This document shows positions 8,746 through 17,603 of a stretch of 63,227 nucleotides of DNA, one piece after another (positions within the stretch are counted from its first letter, which is position 1; the number at the start of each line of letters is the position of its first letter). The notes beneath the pieces are model-generated. The model did not search any database. It saw only the letters and a list, made by a program, of their open reading frames with translations, and had not been told where the DNA came from. The position numbers were made by a program, and so were the translations under genes. Source of the DNA: Ottowia thiooxydans DSM 14619 (lineage in GTDB: Bacteria; Pseudomonadota; Gammaproteobacteria; Burkholderiales; Burkholderiaceae_C); NCBI RefSeq assembly GCF_000422885.1, contig NZ_AUGX01000001.1, forward strand, positions 1-63,227, in the 5' to 3' direction.

Positions 8746-9064
8746 AAAGTCCCAGACTTCGTAACAGTCGACCTATTTGACCGGGTTGAGGCAGCACCGG
8801 TCCGTTGAATTTCACCCCTTGGGCGTCTCCAATCAGCAGGGTGGGGAAGGTTTCGATGTCTACATCACCCAACTCGTCTGCCTCGTCCTCGATATCGACC
8901 CAGCGGAACGTGATCTGCGGATGCTCCAGCGCCGCCTGCTCGAACCCCGGCTGAAATTCCCGGCAAGTGCCACACCAGGCGGCGCACAGACAGACGACTG
9001 CTGCGCCTGCGGGCGCGGAGGCTAAGGTGCTGGCAAGCAATGCACGTAAATCTGCGTTGTCCAT
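8744..9064 (-). CDS. Thioredoxin-family protein
   Basis: The 106-residue protein has one thioredoxin domain with active site AAWCGTCREF, that is CGTC in place of the canonical CGPC. The later ETFPTLLIGD carries the conserved cis-proline. There is no signal peptide, so it should act in the cytoplasm, probably as a thiol-disulfide reductase or a partner-specific thioredoxin. Length is normal. Its stop codon lies in the hairpin at 8692-8745. No clear operon partner is seen. Confidence 0.88.
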   Translation of the reverse strand: MDNADLRALLASTLASAPAGAAVVCLCAAWCGTCREFQPGFEQAALEHPQITFRWVDIEDEADELGDVDIETFPTLLIGDAQGVKFNGPVLPQPGQIGRLLRSLGL

Positions 9065-9143
9065 GGGGTGGGCGCGGTGAGGGGATATTTGTATTGTGGC
9101 CTGACATCCCTGTCATACAGAGCTGCATTCAGTTGATAAAACA

Positions 9144-9227
9144 CCGTTCGGGTTGAGCTTGGCCTGTCCTGAGCCAGTCGAGGGGTCGAAACCTTGCGCA
9201 ACGCATCGCCAGGCTCAGCGCGAACGG
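9144..9227. repeat. Inverted-repeat intergenic element
   Basis: The ends CCGTTCGGGTTGAGC and GCTCAGCGCGAACGG are inverted repeats, with GTCCTGAGCCAGTCGAGG inside. This resembles the common CGTTCG...GAGC...GTCGA intergenic repeats of betaproteobacteria. It lies in the 268-base gap between the thioredoxin gene and the substrate-binding gene. Confidence 0.55.
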
Positions 9228-9332
9228 GTCCAGATTCCGGAAAGCAGGTTGGTATTGGCTTCGCGAAGAGGGTGTTGACCTATGACCACCAGATAGAAGC
9301 GTAGTGCTCATAGGGCACACGCTCTTAGGTGT

Positions 9333-10028
9333 TCAAGCAGGCTCCATGCCGTTGTCACGCTTTACCCCTGCAACCTCTGCAGATGTCAGGAACGCGAAGA
9401 GTTCGCGCATCGCGTCGGGCTGCTTGGAGGTAGCAGCCAGGCCTGCAGAAAAAACCGTGGTGATCTGAATATCTGCGGGCAACGAGCCGATGACATCGAT
9501 GCCTTCAATGTGCATCAACTCGCTCAATTGCTGGAAACCCAACGCCACTTCACCGCTGGCTACCAGAGAACCCACCGGCACTCCGGGAGGCGCAACGACG
9601 AGCTTGCTCTTAATTTGCTCCGCGATACCCCAACGCTCAAACAAAACAGCCAGTTGCACGCCACTGGGCCCGGTGGAATAGCCCACGCTAGGGGCATCGA
9701 GCACGGCTTGCTTGACCGCGTTCCCATTGGAGATGTCCGGGCGAGGGGCGCCGGCACGAACGGCCACTGCGACGCCCGAACGAACCAGGTCCGCGCGGCT
9801 TCCGCCAATGACGTGGCCGCTGGTGGAAAGCTTGTCGATGACGTCTGAAGCAAGTGCCACGCCGTCAAATGCCTCACCGGCCTCCACGCGCTTGAGGGCT
9901 GCCAAGCCACCGACGGACTCTACTTTGATAGAAACTCCCGGGTGCGTTTTCTCATACAGGGCAATCAACTCCACCAGCAGTTTCTGGGTGGCCATGGAAG
10001 AGATGATGCTCAAAGTGGGCGAAGTCAT
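9333..10028 (-). CDS. Substrate-binding-domain protein (molybdate-type), no signal peptide
   Basis: The product resembles periplasmic type-II binding proteins of the ModA-like group: SIISSMATQKLLVELIALYE, a domain crossover near SVGYSTGPSGVQLA, and the C-terminal FSAGLAATSKQPDAMREL. From the chosen ATG (10028) it has 231 residues. Neither this start nor the longer frame to 10127 gives a convincing signal peptide, so it may stay in the cytoplasm. The longer frame would also overlap tsaD, which is divergent. No permease or ATPase gene is adjacent. The ligand is unknown. Confidence 0.75.
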   Translation of the reverse strand: MTSPTLSIISSMATQKLLVELIALYEKTHPGVSIKVESVGGLAALKRVEAGEAFDGVALASDVIDKLSTSGHVIGGSRADLVRSGVAVAVRAGAPRPDISNGNAVKQAVLDAPSVGYSTGPSGVQLAVLFERWGIAEQIKSKLVVAPPGVPVGSLVASGEVALGFQQLSELMHIEGIDVIGSLPADIQITTVFSAGLAATSKQPDAMRELFAFLTSAEVAGVKRDNGMEPA

Positions 10029-10125
10029 TGCGTCGGTCTCAGTTGATGTCAAAGAAGAGGTTGTATGCGCTCGTATTGTGCAGTCGGATTTCACCAGGCT
10101 TCGAGGGGAGGGATAATCTATCCCC

Positions 10126-11172
10126 ATGGCAAGCTTGGTTTTAGGAATTGAATCTTCGTGTGACGAAACCGGGGTAGCACTGGTAAAAAGTGCTGGCCAG
10201 GCGGTGCCGCAACTGCTCGCGCATGCCTTGCATACCCAGATGGCAATGCATGCAGACTATGGCGGCGTAGTCCCCGAATTAGCGAGTCGCGACCACATTC
10301 GGCGGGTGCTGCCTCTCACCGAGGATGTGCTTCAGCAGGCTGAGCAGGCATTGGAAAACGTTGATGTTGTGGCCTACACGCGTGGACCAGGACTTGCAGG
10401 CGCTTTGCTGGTCGGCGCGGGTGTGGCCTGTGCACTGGCGGCTGCGTTGGGCAAACCGGTACTGGGTGTTCACCACCTGGAAGGGCACCTTCTATCGCCT
10501 TTCCTGAGCGCCGACCCGCCGGAGTTTCCGTTCATTGCCTTATTGGTTTCTGGGGGACACACCCAACTGATGCGAGTCGATGGCGTGGGCCGTTACAGCC
10601 TGTTGGGAGAGACCATAGACGACGCGGCGGGTGAGGCGTTCGACAAGTCCGCCAAGCTTTTGGGCTTGGGTTACCCTGGGGGGCCTGCACTCGCGCGGCT
10701 GGCCGAGTTTGGTGATCCCACGGCCTACAAGCTGCCGCGCCCTTTGCTGCATAGCGGTGACCTCGATTTCTCATTCGCAGGCCTCAAGACCGCCGTGCTG
10801 ACTCAAGCGAAGAAGTTTGAAGGCGCCCCTTGCGATCAGATGCGGGCCGACCTTGCAGCCTCCACGCAGGCGGCCATCGTCGAGGTCTTGATTAAAAAAT
10901 CAATCAAGGCACTGGAGCAAACCGGCTTGAAACGATTGGTTGTGGCCGGGGGCGTGGGCGCCAACGCGGCGCTGCGTGAACAGCTGAACGAGGCCTGTGC
11001 GAAGCGCGGAGTGCGCGTGCATTACCCAGAACTGCACCTTTGCACAGACAACGGAGCCATGATCGCGCTGGCTGCTGCCATGCGAATAGACGCCGGTGTC
11101 GAGACTCCTCAAGCGAACTATGCGTTCGACGTCAAGCCGCGCTGGCCGTTGGACTTTTCGCTGCTTGCCTGA
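10126..11172 (+). CDS. tsaD: tRNA N6-adenosine threonylcarbamoyltransferase
   Basis: This essential enzyme transfers threonylcarbamoyl to A37 of ANN-decoding tRNAs together with TsaB and TsaE. The 348-residue length is normal. Motifs are [14 protein letters not shown] at the N-terminus, the metal-binding [16 protein letters not shown], and the C-terminal [14 protein letters not shown] and CTDNGAMIA. It is divergent from the binding-protein gene at 9333 and convergent with hsp20, with a terminator hairpin between. Confidence 0.97.
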   Translation: MASLVLGIESSCDETGVALVKSAGQAVPQLLAHALHTQMAMHADYGGVVPELASRDHIRRVLPLTEDVLQQAEQALENVDVVAYTRGPGLAGALLVGAGVACALAAALGKPVLGVHHLEGHLLSPFLSADPPEFPFIALLVSGGHTQLMRVDGVGRYSLLGETIDDAAGEAFDKSAKLLGLGYPGGPALARLAEFGDPTAYKLPRPLLHSGDLDFSFAGLKTAVLTQAKKFEGAPCDQMRADLAASTQAAIVEVLIKKSIKALEQTGLKRLVVAGGVGANAALREQLNEACAKRGVRVHYPELHLCTDNGAMIALAAAMRIDAGVETPQANYAFDVKPRWPLDFSLLA

Positions 11173-11293
11173 ATACCTGGAAGCGCTGCGTGTTGTGTAT
11201 AGCGCGCGGGCGCCTTGGCTTCTTCCCGGAGGTTTGGCATCGGCCAAGGAACTTGCGCGATCACGGATAGCTCGTCAACACAACCTAAAAAGC

Positions 11294-11332
11294 AAGCCGG
11301 CCCGGTACGAGTTACCTCGTGACCGAGCCGGT
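11294..11332. terminator. Bidirectional terminator between tsaD and hsp20
   Basis: A GC-rich stem (AGCCGGC..CGAG pairing with CTCG..GCCGGTT) lies between these convergent genes. On the minus strand it is followed by GCTTTTTAGG, which fits a Rho-independent terminator for hsp20. Confidence 0.65.
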
Positions 11333-11341
11333 TCAGGGGTT

Positions 11342-11719
11342 TCAGTTGATATTCAGAGTCACGGCCTTCGCAGCAGGGGCAACTTTTGCCAAGGTCAGCG
11401 TCAGTACGCCGTTTTCAAGTTTCGCGGTGCTGGCTGCAGCATCCACGGTTTGCGGAAACTCGTAGGCCTTCTTGTACTGGCGAGGAGCACCTTCAACGGT
11501 TTCGATCTTCACGTCCTGCCCGTCGATGGCGATGGTGAGTTGCTCACGGCTCACCCCTGGCAGGTCGAGGGAGAGCGTCCAACTGGTGTCGTCTTCGCTG
11601 AACTTCGCACCCGCTGCGGAGCGGGCTGATGTGAACGTTTCGTCCAGGAAACGGTCCAGCGAACGAAGGGCGGGACCATAAGCTGAGCGGCGGACGGCGG
11701 GAGTAGCTGTAATAAACAT
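11342..11719 (-). CDS. Hsp20/alpha-crystallin small heat-shock protein
   Basis: The 125-residue protein (start MFITATPAV, RBS AAAGGA) carries an alpha-crystallin domain over most of its length: WTLSLDLPGVSREQLTIAID, the EFPQTVDAAA segment and LENGVLTLTLAK. These ATP-independent chaperones form oligomers and hold unfolding proteins in the cytoplasm. The longer frame to 11788 adds a sequence without family similarity. Upstream there is a possible heat-shock promoter at 11778-11806. Confidence 0.92.
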   Translation of the reverse strand: MFITATPAVRRSAYGPALRSLDRFLDETFTSARSAAGAKFSEDDTSWTLSLDLPGVSREQLTIAIDGQDVKIETVEGAPRQYKKAYEFPQTVDAAASTAKLENGVLTLTLAKVAPAAKAVTLNIN

Positions 11720-11777
11720 GATGGTTCCTTTGTCTTTCAGATGGTGGACCCGGCGAAATGGTGCGGGCTTACAGCAG

Positions 11778-11806
11778 AAAATGCGCACCCATTCGGGGTT
11801 TTCAAG
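11778..11806 (-). promoter_or_regulatory. Possible sigma-32 promoter for hsp20
   Basis: Reading the minus strand, CTTGAAA is followed after 15 bases by GCATTTTC, loosely matching the heat-shock -35/-10 pattern. It lies about 60 bases before the start codon. The -10 match is weak. Confidence 0.3.
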
Positions 11807-11998
11807 GCCAAAGGCAAGGGGAATAAATTTGCATGAAAGGTCTTGAATATCGGTGCTCGGGCCTCAGAACACGCGCTTGGAGCCATTCGACCTCAGATGA
11901 GGCGTCTACTTGTTCCAAGTCGGGCTATGGGGCTTTTGGGAGCGGCAAATACCATGGGCAGTATCATTGGTCGCTTTCCGACGCTGTTGCAGATTTGG

Positions 11999-12871
11999 AT
12001 GCCGTTTGATTTTTTCTCGCGCCCGACCGCTGCTTGGTTGCTGGTGCCGACTTTCTTGCTGGGCGGTTGCTCAGGGCTTTCCCGTGCGCCTGCACCGCTT
12101 CTGAATTACAAGCCGGAAGCGTTTTCCGCCGCAACCTACTCACGTAATTTTGCAGCCGAACCTTCGCAGACCTGCGAGGCCGCGCGGCGTGCGTTGCTGG
12201 GTCAAGGCTATATCCTGGCTTCCGCGACGGCGGATCAGGTCACCGCGCGCAAGTATTTCCAACCCAATTCAGATCATCACGTGCAACTTGAGTTTCGTGT
12301 GGTCTGCGCGCTCGATGCGGGCGGTCACGGGAACACTATCGCGTTCGCCAGTGGATTGCAGGATCAATACAGTATTCGAAAAGTCAAGGAATCAGCTTCG
12401 CTCGGTGTGGGCGGTTTCGGCTCATTGTCACTCCCGGTAGAAGGCAGCATGGACTCCATGGTCAAAGTCGCCAGCGAAACGGTGACTGACGCCGAGTTGT
12501 ATCAACGCTTCTTCGATTTGCTGGCGGACCACCTGGACAGCGTTGTTCCGCCTGAGACCACCGTAGCGCCTCCTGCGCCGGCTCCACGGGCTCAGCCTGT
12601 ACCGGCAGTGCCAACCGCTCCGGCAACGCCACCAGTTGCACCCGCCGCGTCGCCTGCACTGGCGGTCCCGCCAGCAACGGCAGCATCAGCACCATTGATG
12701 CCGGCTGTACCCCCAGTGCCGGCAGTACCGGCCGCATCGACATTACCTGTGGCACCTGCGACATCTGAACTACCAGATGCAGTGCCTGTCTCTCCGGCAC
12801 CAGCTGCTTCAATGCCGGCTGCCGCAGCACCGGCTGCCGCAGCGTCGGCTGCCGGAACTCCCACCTCTTAA
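11999..12871 (+). CDS. DUF2242-family lipoprotein with Ala/Pro-rich tail
   Basis: From the ATG at 11999 the product has 290 residues. A hydrophobic signal ends in the lipobox LLGGC (Cys24), so it should be a lipoprotein. Residues about 35-185 match the DUF2242 pattern (ARRALLGQGY, SATADQVTARKYFQP, the conserved SLPVEGSMDSMVKVASETV). The last hundred residues are a low-complexity Ala/Pro/Val tail, perhaps a cell-wall or periplasmic spacer. The longer upstream frame adds residues without signal character. The binding-protein gene follows after 20 bases and may share the transcript. The function of DUF2242 is unknown. Confidence 0.78.
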   Translation: MPFDFFSRPTAAWLLVPTFLLGGCSGLSRAPAPLLNYKPEAFSAATYSRNFAAEPSQTCEAARRALLGQGYILASATADQVTARKYFQPNSDHHVQLEFRVVCALDAGGHGNTIAFASGLQDQYSIRKVKESASLGVGGFGSLSLPVEGSMDSMVKVASETVTDAELYQRFFDLLADHLDSVVPPETTVAPPAPAPRAQPVPAVPTAPATPPVAPAASPALAVPPATAASAPLMPAVPPVPAVPAASTLPVAPATSELPDAVPVSPAPAASMPAAAAPAAAASAAGTPTS

Positions 12872-12890
12872 ATTCACCTGGAATACGTTG

Positions 12891-14168
12891 ATGGCAAAAA
12901 TTTCTCGCCGCGCCGCGCTGCGCCAGTCCTCCTTGGCTTTGTTGAGCGCCGCTCCTTTCGCGACTTGGGCGCAATCTAATGCACCCATCAAACTGGCGTT
13001 GATCGAATCCATGAGTGGCCCGTTTGCCAATACCGGTGAAGCGGTGTATCGCAATATTGCCTGGGCAGTCGAGCGGGTGAATGGGCGCGGTGGCGTTGCC
13101 ACGGCTACGGGCCAGCGCCAGTTGACGCTCGAGCGCTTCGACAACAAAGGCCAGGTGGAGGAATCGCTCTCCGTTCTCCGCGCCGCCATTGATAGTGGTG
13201 CGCGCGTGATCTTGCAAGGCAATTCATCGCCGGTGGCGGCGGCCTTGATTGATGCTGTGAACAAGCACAACCAGCGCGACGCAGATCGGCAGGTGTTGTT
13301 CCTGAATTATTCGGCAGGCGATCCTACGTTCACGAACGAGGCATGCAGCTATTGGCACTTTCGCTTTGATGCGCATTCCGACATGCGCATTGGCGCGTTG
13401 ATGCACGTGATCAAAGACGACGCGGCACTCAAGCGTATCTACCTGATTGGTCAGGATTACAGTTTTGGCCATGCCGTGCTGCGTGAAGCCAAGCGCCAGT
13501 TGGCTCAGCAGCGGCCAGACGTGGCCGTGGTTGGCGAAGAGCTCCATCCTATTGGGCGCGTCAAAGACTTCCTGCCCTATGCCACCAAGATCAAGGCCAG
13601 TGGAGCGCAAGCTGTACTCACTGGCAATTGGGGCAACGATCTCACGCTGTTGGTGAAAGCTGCGCGCGATGTCGGCTTTGAAGGGCGCTTCTACACGTTC
13701 TACGGTAACGCCTTAGGCGCGCCTGCCGCCATTGGCGATGCAGGTTTGGGCAAGGTGGTGGCGGTGGCTGATTGGCTTCCCAACGTTCCCACGCCAGAGA
13801 GCGCAGCGTTCTACAAATCATTCAGGGAGCGCTTTCCTAAGCCCCAGGATGACTACGTGCACATGCGCATGCAACTCCTCGTGGAGGCGCTTGCGCAAGC
13901 CATCGGACGGGCAAAGAGCGTGGAGCCGCGGGCAGTGGCAGCGCAACTGGAGCGCGCGGATGTCACCTTGGCCGGGCAGCGCGGGCAGATGCGCGCTGAG
14001 GACCATCAGTTTCAGCAATCGCTGGTGGTCGGTGTGATGGAACGCCAAGGCTCGCCCGGCGTTCCCTTTGACGTTGAGGGCTCCGGCTACGGCTTTCGCG
14101 TGGTGCGACAGATCAACGCGGCTCAGGCTGCCTTGCCCACTAGTTGCAAGATGGTGCGGCCGGGATAA
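12891..14168 (+). CDS. Branched-chain-amino-acid-type ABC substrate-binding protein
   Basis: The 425-residue protein begins with a Tat/Sec-like signal (KISRRAALRQSS, cleavage probably after ATWA) and continues as a type-I periplasmic binding protein of the LivJ/Peripla_BP_6 family: LALIESMSGPFANTGEA, VNGRGGV, and the hinge strand YLIGQDYSFGHAV. No permease or ATPase genes are adjacent, so it either serves a transporter elsewhere or has a sensory role. The upstream frame to 12777 overlaps the DUF2242 tail and was rejected. The ligand cannot be read from sequence. Confidence 0.87.
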   Translation: MAKISRRAALRQSSLALLSAAPFATWAQSNAPIKLALIESMSGPFANTGEAVYRNIAWAVERVNGRGGVATATGQRQLTLERFDNKGQVEESLSVLRAAIDSGARVILQGNSSPVAAALIDAVNKHNQRDADRQVLFLNYSAGDPTFTNEACSYWHFRFDAHSDMRIGALMHVIKDDAALKRIYLIGQDYSFGHAVLREAKRQLAQQRPDVAVVGEELHPIGRVKDFLPYATKIKASGAQAVLTGNWGNDLTLLVKAARDVGFEGRFYTFYGNALGAPAAIGDAGLGKVVAVADWLPNVPTPESAAFYKSFRERFPKPQDDYVHMRMQLLVEALAQAIGRAKSVEPRAVAAQLERADVTLAGQRGQMRAEDHQFQQSLVVGVMERQGSPGVPFDVEGSGYGFRVVRQINAAQAALPTSCKMVRPG

Positions 14169-14240
14169 GAGCGCTGCCAATCCTTGCGAGGCGCCCTCCA
14201 GGTCTCGCAGGCGCCAGATGCAGACCCCCAACTGTCTCAA

Positions 14241-14415
14241 GAGCCTGTTCAAAGTCTCCTCGCGGTCCTATTGCGCTCGAAAAACAGCGTCTGCGGCGTT
14301 AAAAATACTCGCGATACCACGAGGTATCCCTGCGTTTTTCGTCGCATGGGCGCACCCCTTGCATCCACAGTCTTTCGAACACAATAGCCCTCGCGCAGAG
14401 ACTTTGAACAGGCTC
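14241..14415. mobile_element. MITE-like element with 18-bp perfect terminal inverted repeats
   Basis: The element is 175 bases with perfect 18-base ends, GAGCCTGTTCAAAGTCTC at 14241-14258 and its reverse complement at 14398-14415. It encodes nothing. The interior has a second dyad around the palindrome ATACCACGAGGTAT. It lies 72 bases after the binding-protein gene. The rest of the 517-base gap to 14686 holds only twin hairpins close to the next gene. Confidence 0.7.
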
Positions 14416-14617
14416 TAAGGCCATCTTGAAGCAGATGGCGGGGGCTCGTCAAAAAAAAGCGTCTACTGAAATCCTGACATTTCCTGCGAGTGTCATCTGC
14501 TTAAGCAGGGTGATTGTCTAGCCAATCGCAGTGGTTTTGGCGTTTGCATGGCATTGGCTTTACGAAGCCCTTTGCGCACCATTTTTCTCCTAGATTGCTC
14601 GGCAGAATGAATTCAGG

Positions 14618-14637
14618 CCGCTACTTTGAAGTAGCGG
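14618..14637 (+). promoter_or_regulatory. Leader hairpin 1
   Basis: A perfect 20-base palindrome, CCGCTACTT followed by TG and AAGTAGCGG, 49 bases before the start codon at 14686. It could be an RNA hairpin in the leader or a protein-binding operator. Confidence 0.5.
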
Positions 14638-14642
14638 TGGCA

Positions 14643-14662
14643 CCGCAGATTTCGATCTGCGG
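14643..14662 (+). promoter_or_regulatory. Leader hairpin 2 with UUCG loop
   Basis: A perfect 8-bp stem, CCGCAGAT / ATCTGCGG, closes a TTCG tetraloop five bases after hairpin 1 and 24 bases before the start codon at 14686. The UUCG loop favours an RNA structure. Confidence 0.5.
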
Positions 14663-14685
14663 CCTGACATTCATAGGAGAACACC

Positions 14686-14976
14686 ATGCACGCGCATCCT
14701 CAATTTCGTTTGTTTGTTTTTCGCTCGGCGCTAGCGCTGAGTCTCGCTGTCTCAGGCGCTGCGACAAGCCTTGCCCAGATGCGTGGCAACCCGCCGTCGC
14801 CACCTCCAGAGGCCTTTGCGGCGTGCTCGGGAAAGGTCGAAGGCGCCAGCGTAAGTTTGACCATGCCTGACGGAAAGACCTTGGTCGGCATTTGCCGCAC
14901 TTTGAATGGCCAGTTGGTCGCGGTGCCCACCGAGAGACCTGGTGCGGGTGGCCCTCCCCCTGGGCCTCGGAGCTGA
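14686..14976 (+). CDS. Small Pro-rich exported protein, unknown function
   Basis: The 96-residue protein has a clear signal peptide (basic start, hydrophobic ALALSLAVSGAATSLAQ, cleavage after SLAQ). The mature part of about 65 residues is NPPSPPPEAFAAC, then a small domain with a second cysteine (GKTLVGICRTLNGQLVAVP) and a Pro/Gly tail. The two cysteines could form a disulfide. The RBS ATAGGAGA precedes the ATG. It lies 55 bases before the dioxygenase gene and upstream of a two-component system whose sensor also has a Pro-rich exported loop, so the four genes may form one unit. I do not recognise the family. Confidence 0.7.
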   Translation: MHAHPQFRLFVFRSALALSLAVSGAATSLAQMRGNPPSPPPEAFAACSGKVEGASVSLTMPDGKTLVGICRTLNGQLVAVPTERPGAGGPPPGPRS

Positions 14977-15031
14977 TCGTGTTACCTGGGCATTTAGCGA
15001 TGCCAGCGGCTCATTCAGAAGGACTATTTCC

Positions 15032-15955
15032 GTGAACGAACAATACTACGAACACCATAACGGGCTGGCTCACGATCTGGAAGTCATGGCGCACCGCGCG
15101 CTTGAGCGCCGCCGCATGCTCGGTTTTTTTGTCTCCGGCGGGGCTGCGCTGGTTTTGGGCGGTTGTGGGGGCGCCGGGGGTGAATCCGGCTCGGATGACA
15201 CCAGCGCAAGCTCGAGTGATTCCACGGCCGGATCAACGAACTCAGGTACCGCAACAACTGATACCAGCAGTACCTCCGGTGCCTCTGGCAGCACCTGTAT
15301 CGTCGATCCGACGGAGACCGAAGGCCCTTATCCGGGAGATGGCTCAAACCGGGTGAACGGAAGCCTTGTCAACGTGCTGGCGCAAAGCGGCGTGGTGCGC
15401 AGCGATATCCGTAGCAGCTTTGGCAGCTTGAGCGGCACGGCTGAGGGCCTGCCGATGACGTTGAAGATCGCCGTGGTCAATGTCAACAACAACTGCGCTC
15501 CGCTGACAGGCTACGCCGTTTATCTGTGGCACTGCACACGTGGTGGAGAATATTCACTGTATTCCAGCAGTATTCAAAACCAGAATTACTTGCGCGGCGT
15601 ACAGGTCACAGACAGCAACGGCCAATGCGCTTTTGTGAGTATTTTCCCAGGGTGCTACGACGGGCGTTGGCCACACATTCACTTTGAGCTCTACCAGAGC
15701 GCCAATACGGCAATGAGTTACTCCAACAAGCTGCTGACGTCGCAGATGGCCATGCCTATGGACATCTCCCGCGCGGTCTATGCAGCCGTCAGTGGCTATA
15801 GCGCCAGCGTGTCCAATCTGGCGAGGATCAGCCTGGCGAGCGACAATGTTTTCAGCGACAACACCAGCGAACAGATCGCGTGGCAAACACCAACATTCAC
15901 CGGAGATACGACCAATGGGTACACCGCGACGATCACAATTGGAATTGCAGTCTAA
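15032..15955 (+). CDS. Exported, lipidated intradiol ring-cleavage dioxygenase-like protein
   Basis: The product is 307 residues from a GTG start with good RBS (AGAAGGA). Residues 25-45 hold a Tat-like ERRRMLGFF motif, a hydrophobic stretch and lipobox VLGGC (Cys45), so it is probably exported folded and lipid-anchored. A Ser/Thr/Gly linker follows. The catalytic domain starts at TETEGPYPGDGS and has WHC, then GEYS, and CYDGRWPHIHFELY. Tyr209, His215 and His217, with the Tyr of GEYS, fit the four Fe(III) ligands of intradiol dioxygenases such as protocatechuate 3,4-dioxygenase. The substrate is unknown. The predicted periplasmic or surface location is unlike cytoplasmic catabolic enzymes. Confidence 0.82.
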   Translation: MNEQYYEHHNGLAHDLEVMAHRALERRRMLGFFVSGGAALVLGGCGGAGGESGSDDTSASSSDSTAGSTNSGTATTDTSSTSGASGSTCIVDPTETEGPYPGDGSNRVNGSLVNVLAQSGVVRSDIRSSFGSLSGTAEGLPMTLKIAVVNVNNNCAPLTGYAVYLWHCTRGGEYSLYSSSIQNQNYLRGVQVTDSNGQCAFVSIFPGCYDGRWPHIHFELYQSANTAMSYSNKLLTSQMAMPMDISRAVYAAVSGYSASVSNLARISLASDNVFSDNTSEQIAWQTPTFTGDTTNGYTATITIGIAV

Positions 15956-16082
15956 GGCGTGTTAACTTGCCCTAATACACGCGGGTAGCAATGCGCGGTC
16001 TCATGGCACGCGGCGAACCCGCTGATCAATACCTGCAGAGCCTGCCCTTGATTTCCTCCGGCCGCTCCTTAGTCCGTCTGCC

Positions 16083-17603
16083 ATGCCAAGACTGAAACTT
16101 CAAAGCAAGGCTTTTTTTGCATTGGCAGCCTTGCTGGTAGCTTTGCTGCTCATTTTTTTAGGGTTTTCGCGTCTGGGGCTACAGCGAGGGCTCGGTCCTT
16201 ATATGGCCGAAGTAGAGCTGGAGGGCATGGATTGGCTGGTGGCTCGTCTTTCGCTCTACCATGAGCAAAATGGTGGCTGGGAGCCTTTGCTTGATCGGCC
16301 AGACGCGTTGCGTGATTTACTCTTACCGGGCGGTGGGGCGCGGCGGCGCGACGGCCCTGGACCGAATTCTCCAGACCATCCGCCCCCACGTCCATTCGAT
16401 GACAGGCGGCCACCGCCCCGAGAACCGGGGAGTGGACCTCCGCCGTCACCGCCCGATCGTCCCTTCGGTGGCCCGTTCCAGCGCCTGGGGTTGACTGACG
16501 CGCAGGGAAAGACAGTGTTTGGCATGGCGCCGCAGCCTGGCGCGGCGAGGCGCACAGTGCGTTCAGCAAGCGGGCAGATACTTGGTGAGCTTGCGTTGTC
16601 GCCGGTGAAAAACCTGAAGTCCGAGATGGATCGAGCTTTTGTGGCTAGCCAGATGGGCTTTGTGGCCTGGACCGGGCTAGCAGGCTTGGTCTTGGTACTC
16701 TTGCTTTCGGCATGGTTGACGCGGCGCTGGTTGGAGCCTCTGACAGCTTTCATTGATGGCCTGCGCGGTATTGCAGCTGGGCGGCTGGAGACCCGCGTCG
16801 CCATCACGAACGACCAGGAGTTGGCCCGCTTGGCGAAGACCTTCAACGATATGGCAGTACAACTAGCCGGCGTAGAGGCTTCGCGCCAGCGTTGGCTGGC
16901 AGATGTAGCGCACGAACTGCGAACTCCTTTGTCCACCATGCGTGCCGAGCTGGAGGCCATTCAGGATGGTGTGCACCCAATTGATGAGCGGACTGCACTG
17001 CGCCTGCATCGCCAAACCATGCGTTTGATCCGGCTGGTTGATGATCTGCGCGTCAGTCTGGAGAGTTCAGAGGCTCTGCGCTCAGTGAATCATGTGCCAG
17101 TGCATCCTCTCTCGCTGCTGACGGAGGCACTGGAGAGTGCTGCACCGCGCATTTCTCAGGCTGGCATCAACTTGACGCATCGCGGGGTAGACGATTTGGG
17201 CGCAAGCGAGCGAGCGCCGTTAATACTCGGAGATGCGAACCAACTGCACCAGTTGTTCTCCAATGTGCTTGAGAACAGCTTGCGCTACACCAAGGCAGAC
17301 GGCCGCCTGGAAGTGGCTGCGGTATTGGAGCGACGAGAAGGAGGTACGGACTTGCGAATATCCTGGGATGACACTCCTCCCGGTGTGGCCTCGCACCATC
17401 TGCCTCGTTTGTTTGATCGTTTGTATCGGGTGGACACCTCTCGGGTTCGTGAGGGCGATGGTTTGGGTGGCTCTGGCCTTGGGCTCGCTATTTGCAGCGC
17501 CATAGCGCACGCACACGGCGGGCGGATTCAGGCCTCTGCCTCGCATCTAGGGGGGGTACGAATTACCCTATGGCTTCCGCTGCTGGAGAACCCGCCATCA
17601 TGA
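16083..17603 (+). CDS. Two-component sensor histidine kinase with Pro-rich sensor loop
   Basis: The 506-residue kinase has TM1 near residues 12-28, an exported domain, TM2 near residues 190-212, a HAMP region, a dimerisation helix with phospho-acceptor DVAHELRTPLSTMRAE, an N box (ENSLRY) and a G box (GSGLGLAICSAIAHAHGG). It resembles BaeS. The exported loop includes a run of about 50 residues rich in Pro, Arg and Gly (PPPREPGSGPPPSPPDRP). It overlaps the response-regulator gene by ATGA. It lies 127 bases after the dioxygenase gene. It probably senses an envelope signal; the neighbours suggest an aromatic compound or the small exported protein, which is inference. Confidence 0.9.
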   Translation: MPRLKLQSKAFFALAALLVALLLIFLGFSRLGLQRGLGPYMAEVELEGMDWLVARLSLYHEQNGGWEPLLDRPDALRDLLLPGGGARRRDGPGPNSPDHPPPRPFDDRRPPPREPGSGPPPSPPDRPFGGPFQRLGLTDAQGKTVFGMAPQPGAARRTVRSASGQILGELALSPVKNLKSEMDRAFVASQMGFVAWTGLAGLVLVLLLSAWLTRRWLEPLTAFIDGLRGIAAGRLETRVAITNDQELARLAKTFNDMAVQLAGVEASRQRWLADVAHELRTPLSTMRAELEAIQDGVHPIDERTALRLHRQTMRLIRLVDDLRVSLESSEALRSVNHVPVHPLSLLTEALESAAPRISQAGINLTHRGVDDLGASERAPLILGDANQLHQLFSNVLENSLRYTKADGRLEVAAVLERREGGTDLRISWDDTPPGVASHHLPRLFDRLYRVDTSRVREGDGLGGSGLGLAICSAIAHAHGGRIQASASHLGGVRITLWLPLLENPPS

